In this document: positions 47,187 through 60,890 of the stretch, piece by piece | How the letters are laid out: each line of letters starts with the position of its first letter | Numbering within the stretch: the first letter of the stretch is position 1 | Source of the DNA: Zelopaecilomyces penicillatus | Taxonomy: Eukaryota > Ascomycota > Sordariomycetes > Hypocreales > Pseudodiploosporaceae | Direction of reading: 5' to 3' | Assembly (NCBI GenBank): GCA_005765155.1 | Contig: VCCP01000004.1 | Span: 3,534,001 to 3,598,000 of the forward strand | DNA: 64,000 nucleotides | Made by a program: the position numbers and the translations under genes | Notes under the pieces: model-generated | Told to the model about the DNA's origin: nothing | The model's database searches: none | The model's input: only the letters and a program-made list of their open reading frames with translations

Positions 47187-47648
47187 TATTATAACCCAAT
47201 AGCTAAGGTTGTATAGTAGGCCTTGGTTATATAACTAAGTGATATTATTAGGTATATACCGAAGGCCTAGAATAATATAAAATTGGATCATGATTCTAAA
47301 GGTAATTCTAAGCTTAGGATTATTCTGGAAACTATAATCCAATAGGATAACTTATAATTCTAAGCATAATCCAGTAATAAGGATCATAGCTTAAATCATA
47401 ATCTAAGATATATATATATATACCCTTAATTTTTATTCTTTTAGATATAGCTTAGATAGTTATTAATATACTTTTAACTTTATTATATTATTTACTATTA
47501 CTTATTATACTAATACTTAACCCTTAATTATAATATCTAGTATCTATTACTAATATAATAGACTATATTACTTAAAATATCCTAACTTATCTATCAATAT
47601 AAACCCCTTTTATTAGATTTATCCCTTAGGAATTTATTAAATATTATA
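47187..47648 (+). repeat. Gypsy family 1 5' LTR
   Basis: Starts TATTATAACCCAAT and ends AAATATTATA, RIP-derived forms of TGTCACGACCCAAC and AAACGTCACA. It keeps the four-unit 32-bp palindrome spacing at 47285, 47317, 47349 and 47381. Confidence 0.88.
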
Positions 47649-50600
47649 TATTAATAACTCTTATTTAATAGATTATTATATAACCTTAAGTAATATTATT
47701 AACTATTTTATTAATTATTATAGATATTATTTAATTAATCCTTATCTTATTTACTATTAAGCTTTAGGCTCTATATAAGAAGAATATAGAACTTAAAGCT
47801 AAATTATAAGCTAAATAGAAAGATCTTAATAAAATTATTAAACCTTATAAGCTAGGATCTTTTATTAGATATTCTAGATTACTTTAAATATTCCTAATAT
47901 AATTTAAAGCTTATTATTAATTCTATCCCTATTAATTATAGAAGGAATCTATAAAAATCCTATATATTATAGAATATATAAAGAGGATTACCCTTAAATA
48001 GTTTAAACCTATTATAAAAGACTATATAAATAAAAAGGAAAAAGATTAGAATAATAAAATCAAAAAGATCTTTTAAAAATATAATAACTTTAAAAATATA
48101 ATTAAAGAAATCTTTAGGTAAATAGATAAGGAGAGAGCTATAATCAAAAAACTTAAACTATTATATTAATATAGATCAGCCTTAGACTATACCTTAAAAT
48201 TTAGATAGATTATCTTATAGATTATTTAAGAAAATAATATACTAATAGAGTATTTTTATAATAGATTTAAGGAAGAAATTAAAGATAAACTCTTTAAGGA
48301 GAATAGACCTGAAAATTTAATTAAATATATTAGAATAGCTATTAAGATTAATAATAGATAGTTTATATAATATAAATAAAGGAAAACCAAAGAATTAGGA
48401 TAAAGTGATTTTAGATAGAAAAATATATAATACTAGTTTAATTAAGATAGATATAAAAAAGAATCTATTACTTATATATATACCTAAAATCCTAGAAGAA
48501 TAGAACTTAATATAACCTAGAAAAGAGATATATTATAAGTCTAATATTATAACTATAATAAATATAGATATATCTCCTAATAATATAAATAACCTAAGAA
48601 AGATAAGAAACCTTAGAAATCAATACCTAATATATAATAAAGTATATATATTATAGCTATAAATAGATAAACCCTAGCTATAATAGAATAAAGAGGATAA
48701 GAATAAGAATAATCTGGAAATTATAGATACTCTATACCCTAATAATCACTAATATTATAAACTATACTAACCCAATCCAGTATTATATAATAGGATTAAT
48801 AACTAGATATAAATATAGATAAGGAAGAATATTTTAAAGAGATCCTGGATTGATAAGTAATCCCTATTATAAATAATAAAAATACTCTAATTAAAGATAA
48901 AATAATAAATAATAGCTTAGACTCTAGCTCTTTAGAATTTAAGAGTAAAGAGTCTCTTAGGATAATCTAGTATTATACTATATTATATCTATTATCTAAG
49001 AGTATTATCTATAAATACCTTTAGGAAGTAATAAATAAACTTATATAAGTATTAAGCTATATAAATAAAGTTAATCTTTAATTTATAATTATTAAATATA
49101 TTTATAAATAGATATTAAAAGAAGGCTTAAATATTTCTATTTTAAGAGATTACTTTAAAAGAGCCTTTATATTAAGAATTAATTATAGTAAATATAAAGA
49201 TAATTATATATTCTTAGATCTTAATTATATTTTCTATAATAAAATCAATTAAATATTATATATTAATTTCTTTTATTTTTAATATTAGAAAATAAAAATC
49301 TAGAATAAATTCTTCCTATATTATATAGAAGTATAAGGAATTAAGAATATTCTTATAGGAGATTGATTTATTAACTAGTATAAGGCTAAGTACTTTATAC
49401 CTTTTAGGATTAGTATATTTAAACTATACCCTAAGACCCTAGAAGAATATAAATAAAAAGCTAAAAATAAAGATTATAAATCTATCTATTATAAGATCTA
49501 TAAATAAGAAAAGCTTAAATTAAAATATAATAAATTATAACTTATAAACTATAGAAAAGAGAACTTATATAATTATATTAACCTTAAATATAATATATAC
49601 TTATAATAGAAGTTAATATAATAGTATAAAAGATAACTATTAAAAGATAATATCCTAAGAAGGATTTAATATAAAGCTATAATAGTAATTAACTATAATA
49701 AACCCTAATATAGATAATATATAGAAAAAAATAAATATATATATAAGGAAATAAAGAACCTTTATAAATAAGAATTTAATTTCTAAATCTATAAAGGAAG
49801 TTAAGCTAATTAAACTCTATATTATATAATCATCTAAGGCTTAAATAGGATAAAATATAATAGATTATATAAAGAATATAATCCTAGAAACTTAAAAAAT
49901 AAATAAAATCACTTATAAGAGGGTTATAATACAACTCCCTATAAAAGACCCTCTATATAATAAGTATTAATAGGCTTAAACTAATAATAGAAATATAGAT
50001 TATAAGATATTATTTTTATACTTTAATAGATAGTAAAGCAATAGATAATTATATATTATTAAAAGCTATAAATTATATATAACTATTATAATAGAATAAG
50101 GAAGAATTATATCCCTTATATAATCTAAAAGGAAATACCTTTGCTTATAATAGAGAATAGATTAATAAAGAGATTGATTATTTTTAATTTAAAGTCCAAG
50201 GATATTAAGATAGTATTATATTTAATATAATAGATACTAAAGAATATAAACTTATATTAAGCTATCCCTAATTATTTAATAATAATTTATAAATCAATTA
50301 AAAGATAGACTAGATATAATAGGGTAATATTATATTATCTGTTAAAGATTATAAAGATCTAGTAATAATAAATAAAGCAAAGAAAATATACTTTATAGCT
50401 ATTAAGAAGGGCCTTCTATTAGGAAATTATATTAAAAAATAATATAATAGTTAATAATAATAAATCTAATAGATTATTATTACTCTTAGGATAATAATAG
50501 AGTAATTATAAGAATACTCTAAAAATAAATCACTCTTAAATATAGAAAAATAATTTATATATATATTAAAAGAATACTATAAATATATTAAACTATTTTA

Positions 50601-53600
50601 TAAAGAATTTAAAATAAAACTCTTATTATATAATTAATAGGATTATAAAATTTAGATTATAGATAGGAAGAAGCCTACTTTTATTAAGATTTATATATTA
50701 AATACTAAGGAACTTAAGATACTTTAAGAGTATCTTAATAAAATACTTAAAAAAGGATATATTTAATTATCTATATCTAAGGTAGAATACCTTATTATAT
50801 TTATATCTAAAAAGAATAATAAACTATAACTGATTATAGACTATTAATTATTAAATATAATTATAATTAAGAATTAAATATCTTTATTATTAATTAATGA
50901 ATTATATAATTGATTATATAGAATAAACTGGTTTATTACCTTAGACCTTAAAGGAGTATATAACTTGATTTAAATAAAGAAAGGCAATAAATAAAAAACC
51001 GCTTTTAGAATTAAGTTTAGACTTTTTAAATATCTAATAATACCTTTTAATCTAATTAATACCCCTATAATATTCTAATATATAATTAATAATATTCTCT
51101 AAAAGTATTTAAATATCTTTATAATAATCTATCTAAATAATATCCTAATCTTCTCCTAAATAGAAGAAGAATATAAAAAATATATCTATAAGGTATTATA
51201 ATTACTTTAAGATAATAATCTTCTTATTAAATCTGAAAAATATAAATTTTATAAATATATAATTACCTTTCTAAGATATATCTTCTTATTAGATGAAATT
51301 TAAATAGAATTAGTAAAAATCATTATAGTATATAATTAGCTAATACTATAAAATATTATAAATATATAGGAGTTTTTAGGCTTTATTAATTATTATTAAA
51401 AGTTTATTTATAATTATAGTAAAATAATTATATTATTTATTAAATATATTAAGAAAGATTATAAATTCTTATAGAAATCTAATATAGATATTATATTTAA
51501 AGAACTTAAGAAATAAATCTATAAAGAATCTATACTAATAATATATAATCCTAATAAATCTATAGAACTTAAAACTAATACTTTAAATTATACTATTAGA
51601 GTATAGATTAAGTAATAAAATAATAAAGATAGATTATAGCCTATTATCTTCTATTCTAAGAAACTTTATAAAATAGAATTTAATTATTTAATCTATAATA
51701 AAGAATTTATAGTTATTATTAAAGCCTTTAATAAATTCTTATATTATTTATAAGAGAGTAATTATTAAATAAAGATTTTTATTAATTATAAGAATATCTT
51801 TTATTTTATTATTATATAGAAGTTAAATATATAATAAATCTATTATATAAAAACCCTTATAGATTATAATTATAAAATTATTTATTATAAAGGATCTGAA
51901 AATAATAGAGTAGATACTTTAAGCTAATAAAGTAATTATAATAATAGAAAGCCTTATTATAAAGGATAAATCTTTTAAATATCTAAATCAAATATACTAT
52001 AAATAAAGCTAAATATTATATATTAAGTTATATTAATTAACCCTATCTTAAAATAAATTAAATAAGTATACTCTTTAGAAGATATAATAAGGGTATTTAA
52101 AGGTATAAAATAGAAAGATAAATACTATAAATATAATAGAAAACTCTAGGTATTTAAAGAACTCTAGAAAACTATTATATAAGAACTATATAAATCCCCT
52201 ATTTATAGTTATTAAGGAATTATAAAGACTATAGAATAAGTATAAAGATATTATAGATTTAAAGGATTATAATAAATAGTCCAGAAGGTTATAAATGATT
52301 ATATTATTTATAAATAAATTAAGCTAGTAAGATATAAACTATATAAAGAATTATAATTATTATCAGTGCTTATATAATTATAGGAATTAATATTATTTAA
52401 CTTTATTATTAAACTATCCCTATTAATAGAATCCTTTATAGGAGTAGCTTATAACTTAATATAAGTTATTATAAAAAGATTAATAAAGTTCTTATATTTT
52501 ATACCCTATCTTAAAGCAAGCTTAGTAGAGGATCTTATCTATAGCTTTAATAAAGTAATAATAAGCTTATATAGCTTACTAAAAGAAATCATCTCTGATA
52601 AAGAAATAACCTTTATCTCTAAGTTTTAGTAAGGATTAATAATATATCTTAGAATCAGATATAAACTTAATACTATCTATTATCTATAAATAGATAGATA
52701 AATAGAATAAATTAATTAAATTATTAAAGGATATTTATATACTTATATTAATTATTATTAAAATAATTAAATAAAATATCTATTAATTATATAATTAGCT
52801 TATAATATATTTATTTCTAAGTTAATATAGACTATACTTATATATACTAATTATAGATTTATACTAGAAGTATTCTATTTATTATAATAAAAAGGATTAA
52901 AATCAGAAAAAGCTATACTGGATATTATATAAATATAATAATTATATAAAGAACTCTATATATAACTTTAAATTATCTATAATAGGATAAAATATTATAT
53001 AGATAAGCAAAGATTAAAGGGATTAATCTTTAAAAAGAGAGATATAATATACCTTTTATACTATATATCAGGCAAAATTTCTCTAAATATTATAATAATA
53101 TAATCAAGTAATAAATTAGACTTTAAGAAACTTAGACTATTTAGAGTTAAGAAAGCTATTTCCAATACTAACTATAAACTTTTATTATCAAAGAATATAT
53201 AATTATACCCTATATTTTATATTTCCTTATTAAATAAAGCATCTAATAATATAAAGAAATATATAATAATATAAGTTAAAGTAATTAAAAGAGAATAGGA
53301 AGTAGAAACTATATTAGATATTAGATAAAAGAATAAATAAAATAAATATCTTATTAAATAAAAAGGTTTTAGACCTAAAGATAATATATAAGAATCTGCT
53401 AATTATTTAAATTATTATTATCTAATACTATAATAGTTCCTTTATAATTAATCAGCCTAACTAAAGAACCTAAATCAATAAATTTATTACTTAAACCTAA
53501 GGAAGATTAATCTATCTTATTTAGAGTACCTAAGAACTATAAATCTAATACTATATAATGCTTATATATCTCTAAGATAGAAACCAGATTAATCCTATCT

Positions 53601-54194
53601 TTAATATTTAGCTCCTTTAAACCTTAATAAATTAATTTAAAGCTTTACTCTTTAGCCTTCTTTTTAAGCTTATAAATATAAGATAAATAATTAAGAGCTA
53701 AAGAAAGCTATAATTATAATTTAGATAATTAATCCTAGATATCTAAGATACTCTCTTTAGTTTTTTCTTCTTTAAAGTCTAGATAATAATATTACTCTAA
53801 AAGTTTTATTATTAATAAAATCAATAAGAATTAGATATTCTAATATAATAAAAGTATATATATAAGGATATTATTAAAATACTATTATAGGAGTAACTCT
53901 ATTTTATATAAGCTATATAATAGCTATTATTTTCTATTATATAATAAGATTATTTTTATTTGAAATAATAAGAATATAATATATCTATTAATTTACTATT
54001 AAAATCTATACCTTTAGCTAGTATAGAATATTTAATAGTCTTCTTTAAAGAATATTAAGGTTTTCTAATATAATCTAATATTATAAGAAATAATTCAATA
54101 TAATATAAGTCCTATAAACTTATAAATATTAAGAAAGGAAAGAAAGATATACTTATAGGCCTTAAGGATAAGATCTTTTAAGAGAGAGATATTA
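47649..54194 (+). pseudogene. Gypsy family 1 gag-pol remnant
   Basis: There is no open frame longer than a few dozen codons, because C and G are largely replaced. Read-through translation on the plus strand gives a retroelement order, with the reverse-transcriptase core clearest at about 50.75-51.2 kb. The primer-binding site should begin at 47649 (TTAATAACTC), too altered to name a tRNA. Confidence 0.7.
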
Positions 54195-54656
54195 TATTAT
54201 AATTTAATAGCCAAGATTATATAATAAGCCTTAATTATATAATTAAGTGATATTACTAGGTATATACTAAAGGCCTAAAATAGTATAAAATTGGATTATA
54301 ATTCTAAAGGTAATTCTAGGCTTAGGATTATTCTAAAAACTATAATCTAATAGGATAATTTATAATTCTAAGTATAATCTAATAATAAGGATTATAGCTT
54401 AAATTATAATCTAAGATATATATATATATACCTCTAATTTTCATTCTTTTAGATATAGCTTAGATAATTATTAATATACTTTTAACTTTATTATATTATT
54501 CACTATTACTTATTATACTAATACTTAATCCCTGGTTATAATACCTAGTATCCATTATTAATATGATAGATTATATTGCTTAGAATGCCCTGACTTATTT
54601 GCTAATATAAACCCCTTTTATTATATTTATCCCTTAGGAATTCACTAAATATTATA
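54195..54656 (+). repeat. Gypsy family 1 3' LTR
   Basis: Starts TATTATAATTTAAT and ends CACTAAATATTATA. It aligns base for base with the 5' LTR in length (462 bp). Confidence 0.88.
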
Positions 54657-57600
54657 CTATAAAAAGAAAAAGAAGGCCTATTAAATATTATTAGTTATCT
54701 AATAGCTTTATCTTTAAGAATAATAGGATATTTAAGTAAATCTATAAATATTTTATCTATATTTTAATACTGATTTAATAGTAGATTATTTAGGTTTAAT
54801 AGATAAATCTTAAGGCTTTATATTATATTAACTTAGCTAAATAAAAGGCTATATAAAGCCTTTATCTTATTTAGATAAATACTAGCTTTATATCTTAATA
54901 ATATACCAAGTATATAGCTTATACTATTATTATTATTATAATATAGAAGAATAAGTTAATATTAAATAAGCTTAATAATAAGCTTAAGTATATATAGCTA
55001 TTTAATTTTAAATAAGTATAGCTTAGGGTTTATTAATATATTATTAAACTATTAGCTTTAATCTCTGATTTCTGATTTTATTTTATAATAAAAGGCTTTT
55101 TACTATATTATTTATATCCCTTCCTTATCTTTTTATTATTTATTTATAATAGATTAAAAGATATAAAATAAAATATTATTCTTTAATATATAACTTTTAA
55201 GTTCTTTTTATTTATAACTATAACTTTATAGTATTTTTATCCTATTATATTATACCTTTATCTAGCTTATACTTTTTTTTTATCTAATTCTTTTTAAATA
55301 CTTTTATTAGCTTTAATATATTTATCTTATTAATTAAAATCTATTAATTATATTTTAAAGATTAATCTAGTTATTTAATTAAATAATATAATTCTCTTTT
55401 AATTTTTAATTAATCTTTAATTTCCTTAATCTTTTATTCCTTTTTATCTTTTAATTTTAATATTAATAAGCTATTACTAGTATCCTTTATTTATTATACT
55501 TATAATTTTAATAAGCTAATATAAAATATATTATAAATCTATAAATATTATTTAAATAATATTAATTAATATATTTATATTTTAATCTTTTATAAGATTT
55601 AGAATAAGCTAATAAATTTTAATATTAATTTCCTTTTTATTTTTAAATATAGATTCTTTATATTTAATATAATTATATCCTTTTTCTAAAATATTAAAAG
55701 TATATATAATTTATTATAATTTCTAGTCTAGGCTTTAATTATTTATTATTAATACTTTATTAATATTTTTTATATTTCTATTAGTTTCTTTAATTAGTTT
55801 TATATTATTAGTATCTCCTTTTTTATAATATTATCCTTAGTATTTAAAAAACCTAATTTATAATTAAATAATACTTTATTAAAAGAATAATTAATTATTA
55901 TAAAGATTATAGAATTATAAGTAAATTATATTATTTAAAGAAGCTTTATTTAAACTATTTATTCTTTTATTAAAAAATAATATAAATAATATTCTAATAT
56001 TTAATTTATTTATTTTATTTATTTATTAATTTAAAGGTAAAATACTATTAAAAGCCTTTTTTTTATCTAGAATATATAATAAAATTCTAATAAGAATTTA
56101 TTAATAAAGATAGAATCTTTATTTAATATAATCCCTTTTAATACTTTATATTTTAGTTTTATCTTTTAATAAAATAATTCTATAAGATCTATTATAATAA
56201 TAATTATATTTATTAAAAGAAATAAATAGTATTTTATATATTAATCTATAATTATTAGGATTATATTTATATCTTTTTTATTAAATATAATAGATAGAAA
56301 TCTTATAATAAAATCTATAAATACTTCTTCCTAGGGTTAGCTTAATTTTAATAAAGAATTAAGGTATTTATATAAATAATAATATTATAATACTATTCCT
56401 TAATAAATACTATAATTAATAATATATTTCTTAATCTTTTAATCTATAAAATACTAATAGAACTTATACTATAAAAGCTTAAGGATTTGATTTATATTAA
56501 AATAGCTTATATAAGGATTATTATAATAGAGTTATAATAACTTATTTCTTAATAAAATTTCCTTAAGAATATAAATATAATCTTAATATTTAACCAGGCC
56601 TTATATATCTATAAATTATATAATATCCTTTCTCTTACCTTTTTATTCTATTAATATAGCTTTTTATTTTAATATCTTCTTATCTTTATTTTATATATCC
56701 TTAATAAATACCATTAAAGGGATTAAGGCTTATTTATTAAATATAATCTTTATATAAAGGGCTATTTAAGCTATATATATAGGTATATATTATATTTTAT
56801 TAATAATCTATTTAATCTATTTAATTAATCTAATTAGATTTAAGAGTTTTTTATTTTTATTATATTAGGTATCTATTAATATTCTAATAAATTTAATCTA
56901 AATCTCTATAAATTTAATTATCCTATTTTATAATATAAGGAATAGATTATTATTTAATTAAGCTTTACTTTTATAATCTAGCCTTTTTAATAATCTATTT
57001 ATAAGATTAGATTTCTTTAGTTAATATTTAATAATAAAATTATATAGTATTAATATTATATATTATCTTATTTATCTTTTTAATAGCTTAATCTAGCTTA
57101 TAAAGGATTAGAGATTTTAATAATTAATTAAAATCTTTATTTATTTTATTATCTTATTAATATATCTTTATTAATATTTAAATAAATAAATAATAGTAAA
57201 TATTTCTTAATAAAGTATTTTATAATTTATTTCTATTTTAATAAATTTCCTTAATTAAAAGGTAATTAAATACTATTTATTTTTATTATCTTATTATAAT
57301 ATAATTCCTATTATTATAAATCAGAAGGTATTAGTTTTAAAATAGATTTATTATTATAAATTAAAATATCTAAGTAATAGGGCTTTTTAGAAGGCTTCTT
57401 TTAACTATTTAAACACTAGGTATTTAATTATAATTAACTATACTTTCCCTGGCTTTTTACTATTCTTATTACCCTTTAAAAGCGTATTTAATAATACTAT
57501 AATTCTAGAATATTTATAGATAAACCTTTTATAAAAATTATAAAAGCCTAGAAATATTTATATTTCTTAATAGATTCTTAATTATTATTATTTTAAAATA

Positions 57601-59170
57601 ATTATAATATATTATAAATCTATTAAGATCCCCTTTTTAAATAAAATAAATCCAAAAAAATCTATCTTTATCTAATAAAAATAGTATTTCTTTAAATTTA
57701 TAAAAAGCTATATTACTTATAATCTTTCTAGGATCTATTTAATATATTCTATATATTCTTCTTTTATTTTAAAAAAGATTAAAATATTATTTAAATAGAT
57801 AATATATATTATATTAATTAATTCTCTTAAAGCTTAATAGATATAATATTAAAATATTATTAATATATTAATTAATCTAAAGGGTATTACTAGATATTTA
57901 TAATAATTATAATAGATTTAAAATATTATCTTTTATTTATCCTTTTTCTTAATCTAGATTTAATAATATATATCCTTTATATTAATTTTTATAAAGAATG
58001 TTATATTTATAATTTAATCCAGAATCTTTAAAATAAAGGGTAATATATAATAATTCTTCTTTAGAACCTTATTAAGACCTTAATAATCTATATATAGTTA
58101 TAGAGATCTATTCTTTTTTAAAATAAATAGAATTAATACTCTTATTAAGCTTTTAAATAAATAAATTTATCCCTTCTTTAAATTCTTATTTAAATAAATA
58201 TAAAGCTCTTTTAATTCCCTTTATAATAAGGAATAGATTATATTATATAAAAGAATAATATCTAAGAATAGATTAATTATATAATCTATAGCTTTTTAAA
58301 ATAATAATATATCTATTTAATCTGCTTATAATATATCTAGATAATCCTATAATTCCTAAAATAATTCCCTTATCTTTTTTATTTAATTTATTTAATCTTT
58401 ATCTATTAATAATAATAATTCTAAGAGATATATAACTAAAAAAACTATTATTTTATTTTAATAGGCTTATATAAATTTATAGGATTATAAGATTTTAGTA
58501 TTTTCCTATTCCTAATTAAATTATTAATATCTATTATAAATATTTAAATAAATCTAAAGGTCTTATAAATAAATTAACTCTAATAATACTAGGTTATCTT
58601 TTATTCTTAGATCTTAATTAATATTAAGATATATTTAAATAAAACTCTATAATAATAAATAAGATTTCCTATATATTATATACTTAGATTTTTAATTTAT
58701 TTACTATTTAAAACTTTAATAAATCCTTTATTAATATTTATTATAATCTATTTATTCTAATAAATACTTTATTAATAAAATCTAATTTAATATATATATC
58801 TATATCTATATATATTTTAATTAATATCTATCTCTTTATTATTATTAATATATAAAAATAGATTATTATTTTAATAATAATTTCTTTAATTAAAGCTAAA
58901 AGGTTTATTTTAATTAATTATCTTTTCCTATCTTAATATTACTTTTTATCTTAATAATATTAATAATTTAATTAAAATAATCTAATATAAAATAACCCTT
59001 TTTATTATATATATAATAGATTATAATAATAAGATAATCTATTTAATTATCTCTTTTATCTCTTTAATTACTATCTTAATTATTCCCTTTATAAGAATAG
59101 CTATTTCTATTACTCTTATAGCCTCTTTAATCTTAATAAGAGCCTTTTTAATATAAAACTATTATTAATT
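54657..59170 (-). mobile_element. Gypsy family 2 element, minus orientation (left inverted arm)
   Basis: 54662-57480 is the reverse complement of about 60960-63785. 57500-59150 is the reverse complement of 37918-39498. Read on the minus strand, about 58160-57990 gives the same Gypsy reverse-transcriptase pattern as 38935-39060. It is heavily RIP-altered with no open frame. Gypsy 1 interrupts it at 54657, and its other part is at about 47010-47186. Confidence 0.65.
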
Positions 59171-59645
59171 TGTTAAAATAAGTGGGTTTTATATAACAGC
59201 CTGACCTGTTATAAGACTAGTAGCTAGACCTACTATAGCTTAGCAGCTAAACCTGCTATAGCCCTAGCAGCCAGACCTGCTATAAGGTAGCAGCCTGACC
59301 TGCTATAAGACCTAAAAAGCCCGTGCAGCCTGACCTGCTATATCGGGCTAGACTAGTAAAATAAGGGCTTATCCCTTATACCTCTCCCTTTCTTATTATT
59401 TGGAATGCTTAGAAATCTAAAGAAATATTATTTGGAATTCTTAAATAATTTCAAATAATCCTAGTATTATTTAGATATATAAGATGGCTAGATTCCTAGT
59501 TGAATCCTGCTTTCTTTCTTCATCGGCAATTCAATCACTTCTTTCTTCTTTTCTACAGACTTCACTCTGGATAACTATTCGCTGCCTTTCTTCCACTGCT
59601 ATCGCTACTAGCTTTAGTTATAACTTTATACTGCAAATTGTAATA
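59171..59645 (+). repeat. Solo Copia LTR, 475-bp form, TSD TAATT
   Basis: Starts TGTTAAAATAAGTGGG and ends GCAAATTGTAATA. The flanking TAATT at 59166-59170 and 59646-59650 forms a target duplication. The related uninterrupted site is visible as the reverse complement of about 37455. It carries six palindromic units, like 427-901. There is no Copia body on either side. It keeps many C and G and is younger than the DNA around it. Confidence 0.85.
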
Positions 59646-59650
59646 TAATT

Positions 59651-60890
59651 ATATATTAATCTGATTTAATTAGTCTTTATTATAGTTTTATTTATCTTAT
59701 AATCTTAAAAAGGATCTCTTTCTAGTTTATTATTTAAAGCCTTATTTCTATTATTTATTTAGTCTTTTTTATAGGTTCTAGTTTCTTTTTTTTTTTTAGG
59801 TTCCTAGATAATATTAAAACCTTTTTATTTTTTATATTATTTTATCTTAATTCTTAAAAAAAGCTTCTTTATAAAAATAAATATACTCTTATAACCCTAG
59901 CTTAAGCTTAATAAAATATTATATAATTAATTCCTTTTTAATTATCTTTATAAAATAGGCTTTTAAATTAAATAAATATAAATAGAATTCTATAAAGGAT
60001 TAATAATTATATTATTAAACTCTTTTAAAAGTATTATAAATCTTAATTATTTAATTAATAAAGTCTTTTAAATAAGTTTTACTTTATTTTAGAAAATATT
60101 CTTAATTAATTTCCTTAACTTTTTTTTTAATTTTAATATAGCTTTATATCTTATTTAATTAAAAGGATTTATATTTATCCTTTATATTTTTAAGGGCTAA
60201 AGTAATTTAATATTCCTTTTTTTTAAATATTTAAAGCCTATTTAAAAGGCTTAAATAAGATTATTAATCTATTTCTTTTTATTATTAATATTTCTATAAT
60301 ATTATAGCTTAATAATATTAATAATCTTTAACCCTTTTAATTAAGAGTTATTTAAATTATTATAATTTTAATTAGATTATAATCTTTTTTCTAATAGAAT
60401 ATCTATAATAAAGATATTAAGATCTTAGATTATTTAAAGATAAAGCTAAAAGGTATTAATCTTTTTAATCCTTATAATTTTAATTAAAAATGCTATTATT
60501 TTATCTTAGATTCCTATAGATTATTATAAAGGATTAATTAGATCCTATTAATTTAAGATTTTAAATCTTTAATAAATTATAGGATTTAATAAAGCCTTTA
60601 ATAATAAAGATAATCCCTTAATAATAGAATAAATAAAAATTATTATTATTTTTAAATAGCTATAAATAAAAATATAAAAATTATAAAAGGAATTCTAGAT
60701 ATAATTAAATAGGATTATATAGCTTTAATCGGTTAATTAATAATAAGATTTATATTTAAGCTAAGTTATTTTTCCTTTATATCCTTTAGATATAAAAGGC
60801 TATTAAAGCTTTAATAATTAATAGTCTTTTAAATTATATATTATAATCAGATATTTAAATACTTAATCTTATTATAAATAATAATTAAGA
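59651..60890. repeat. Dispersed repeat R1, copy 2 (reverse orientation)
   Basis: Reverse complement of about 36240-37455, with shared landmarks such as GGATTATATAGCTTTAAT and TTTTTCCTTTATATCC. It lies between the solo LTR and the right Gypsy-2 arm. Confidence 0.6.

Larger units (their letters stand above)
47187..54656 (+). mobile_element. Full-length Gypsy family 1 retrotransposon, RIP-inactivated
   Basis: LTRs at 47187-47648 and 54195-54656 (462 bp each) match the solo LTR at 40372-40828 with pervasive C-to-T and G-to-A change. The flanks TTATA (47182-47186) and CTATA (54657-54661) agree as a target duplication with one C/T change. The internal part is 6.5 kb. Gag-like sequence comes first, with a possible degraded zinc knuckle near 48.55 kb. 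A Gypsy-order reverse transcriptase lies at about 50.75-51.2 kb (pattern LIIDY-LLN-I-I-N-Y-LPLI-ELLD, then LDLKG-YN, then a YLDNIL-like box). RNase H and integrase should follow. A polypurine AAGAGAGAGAT precedes the 3' LTR. Stops occur throughout. Confidence 0.85.
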
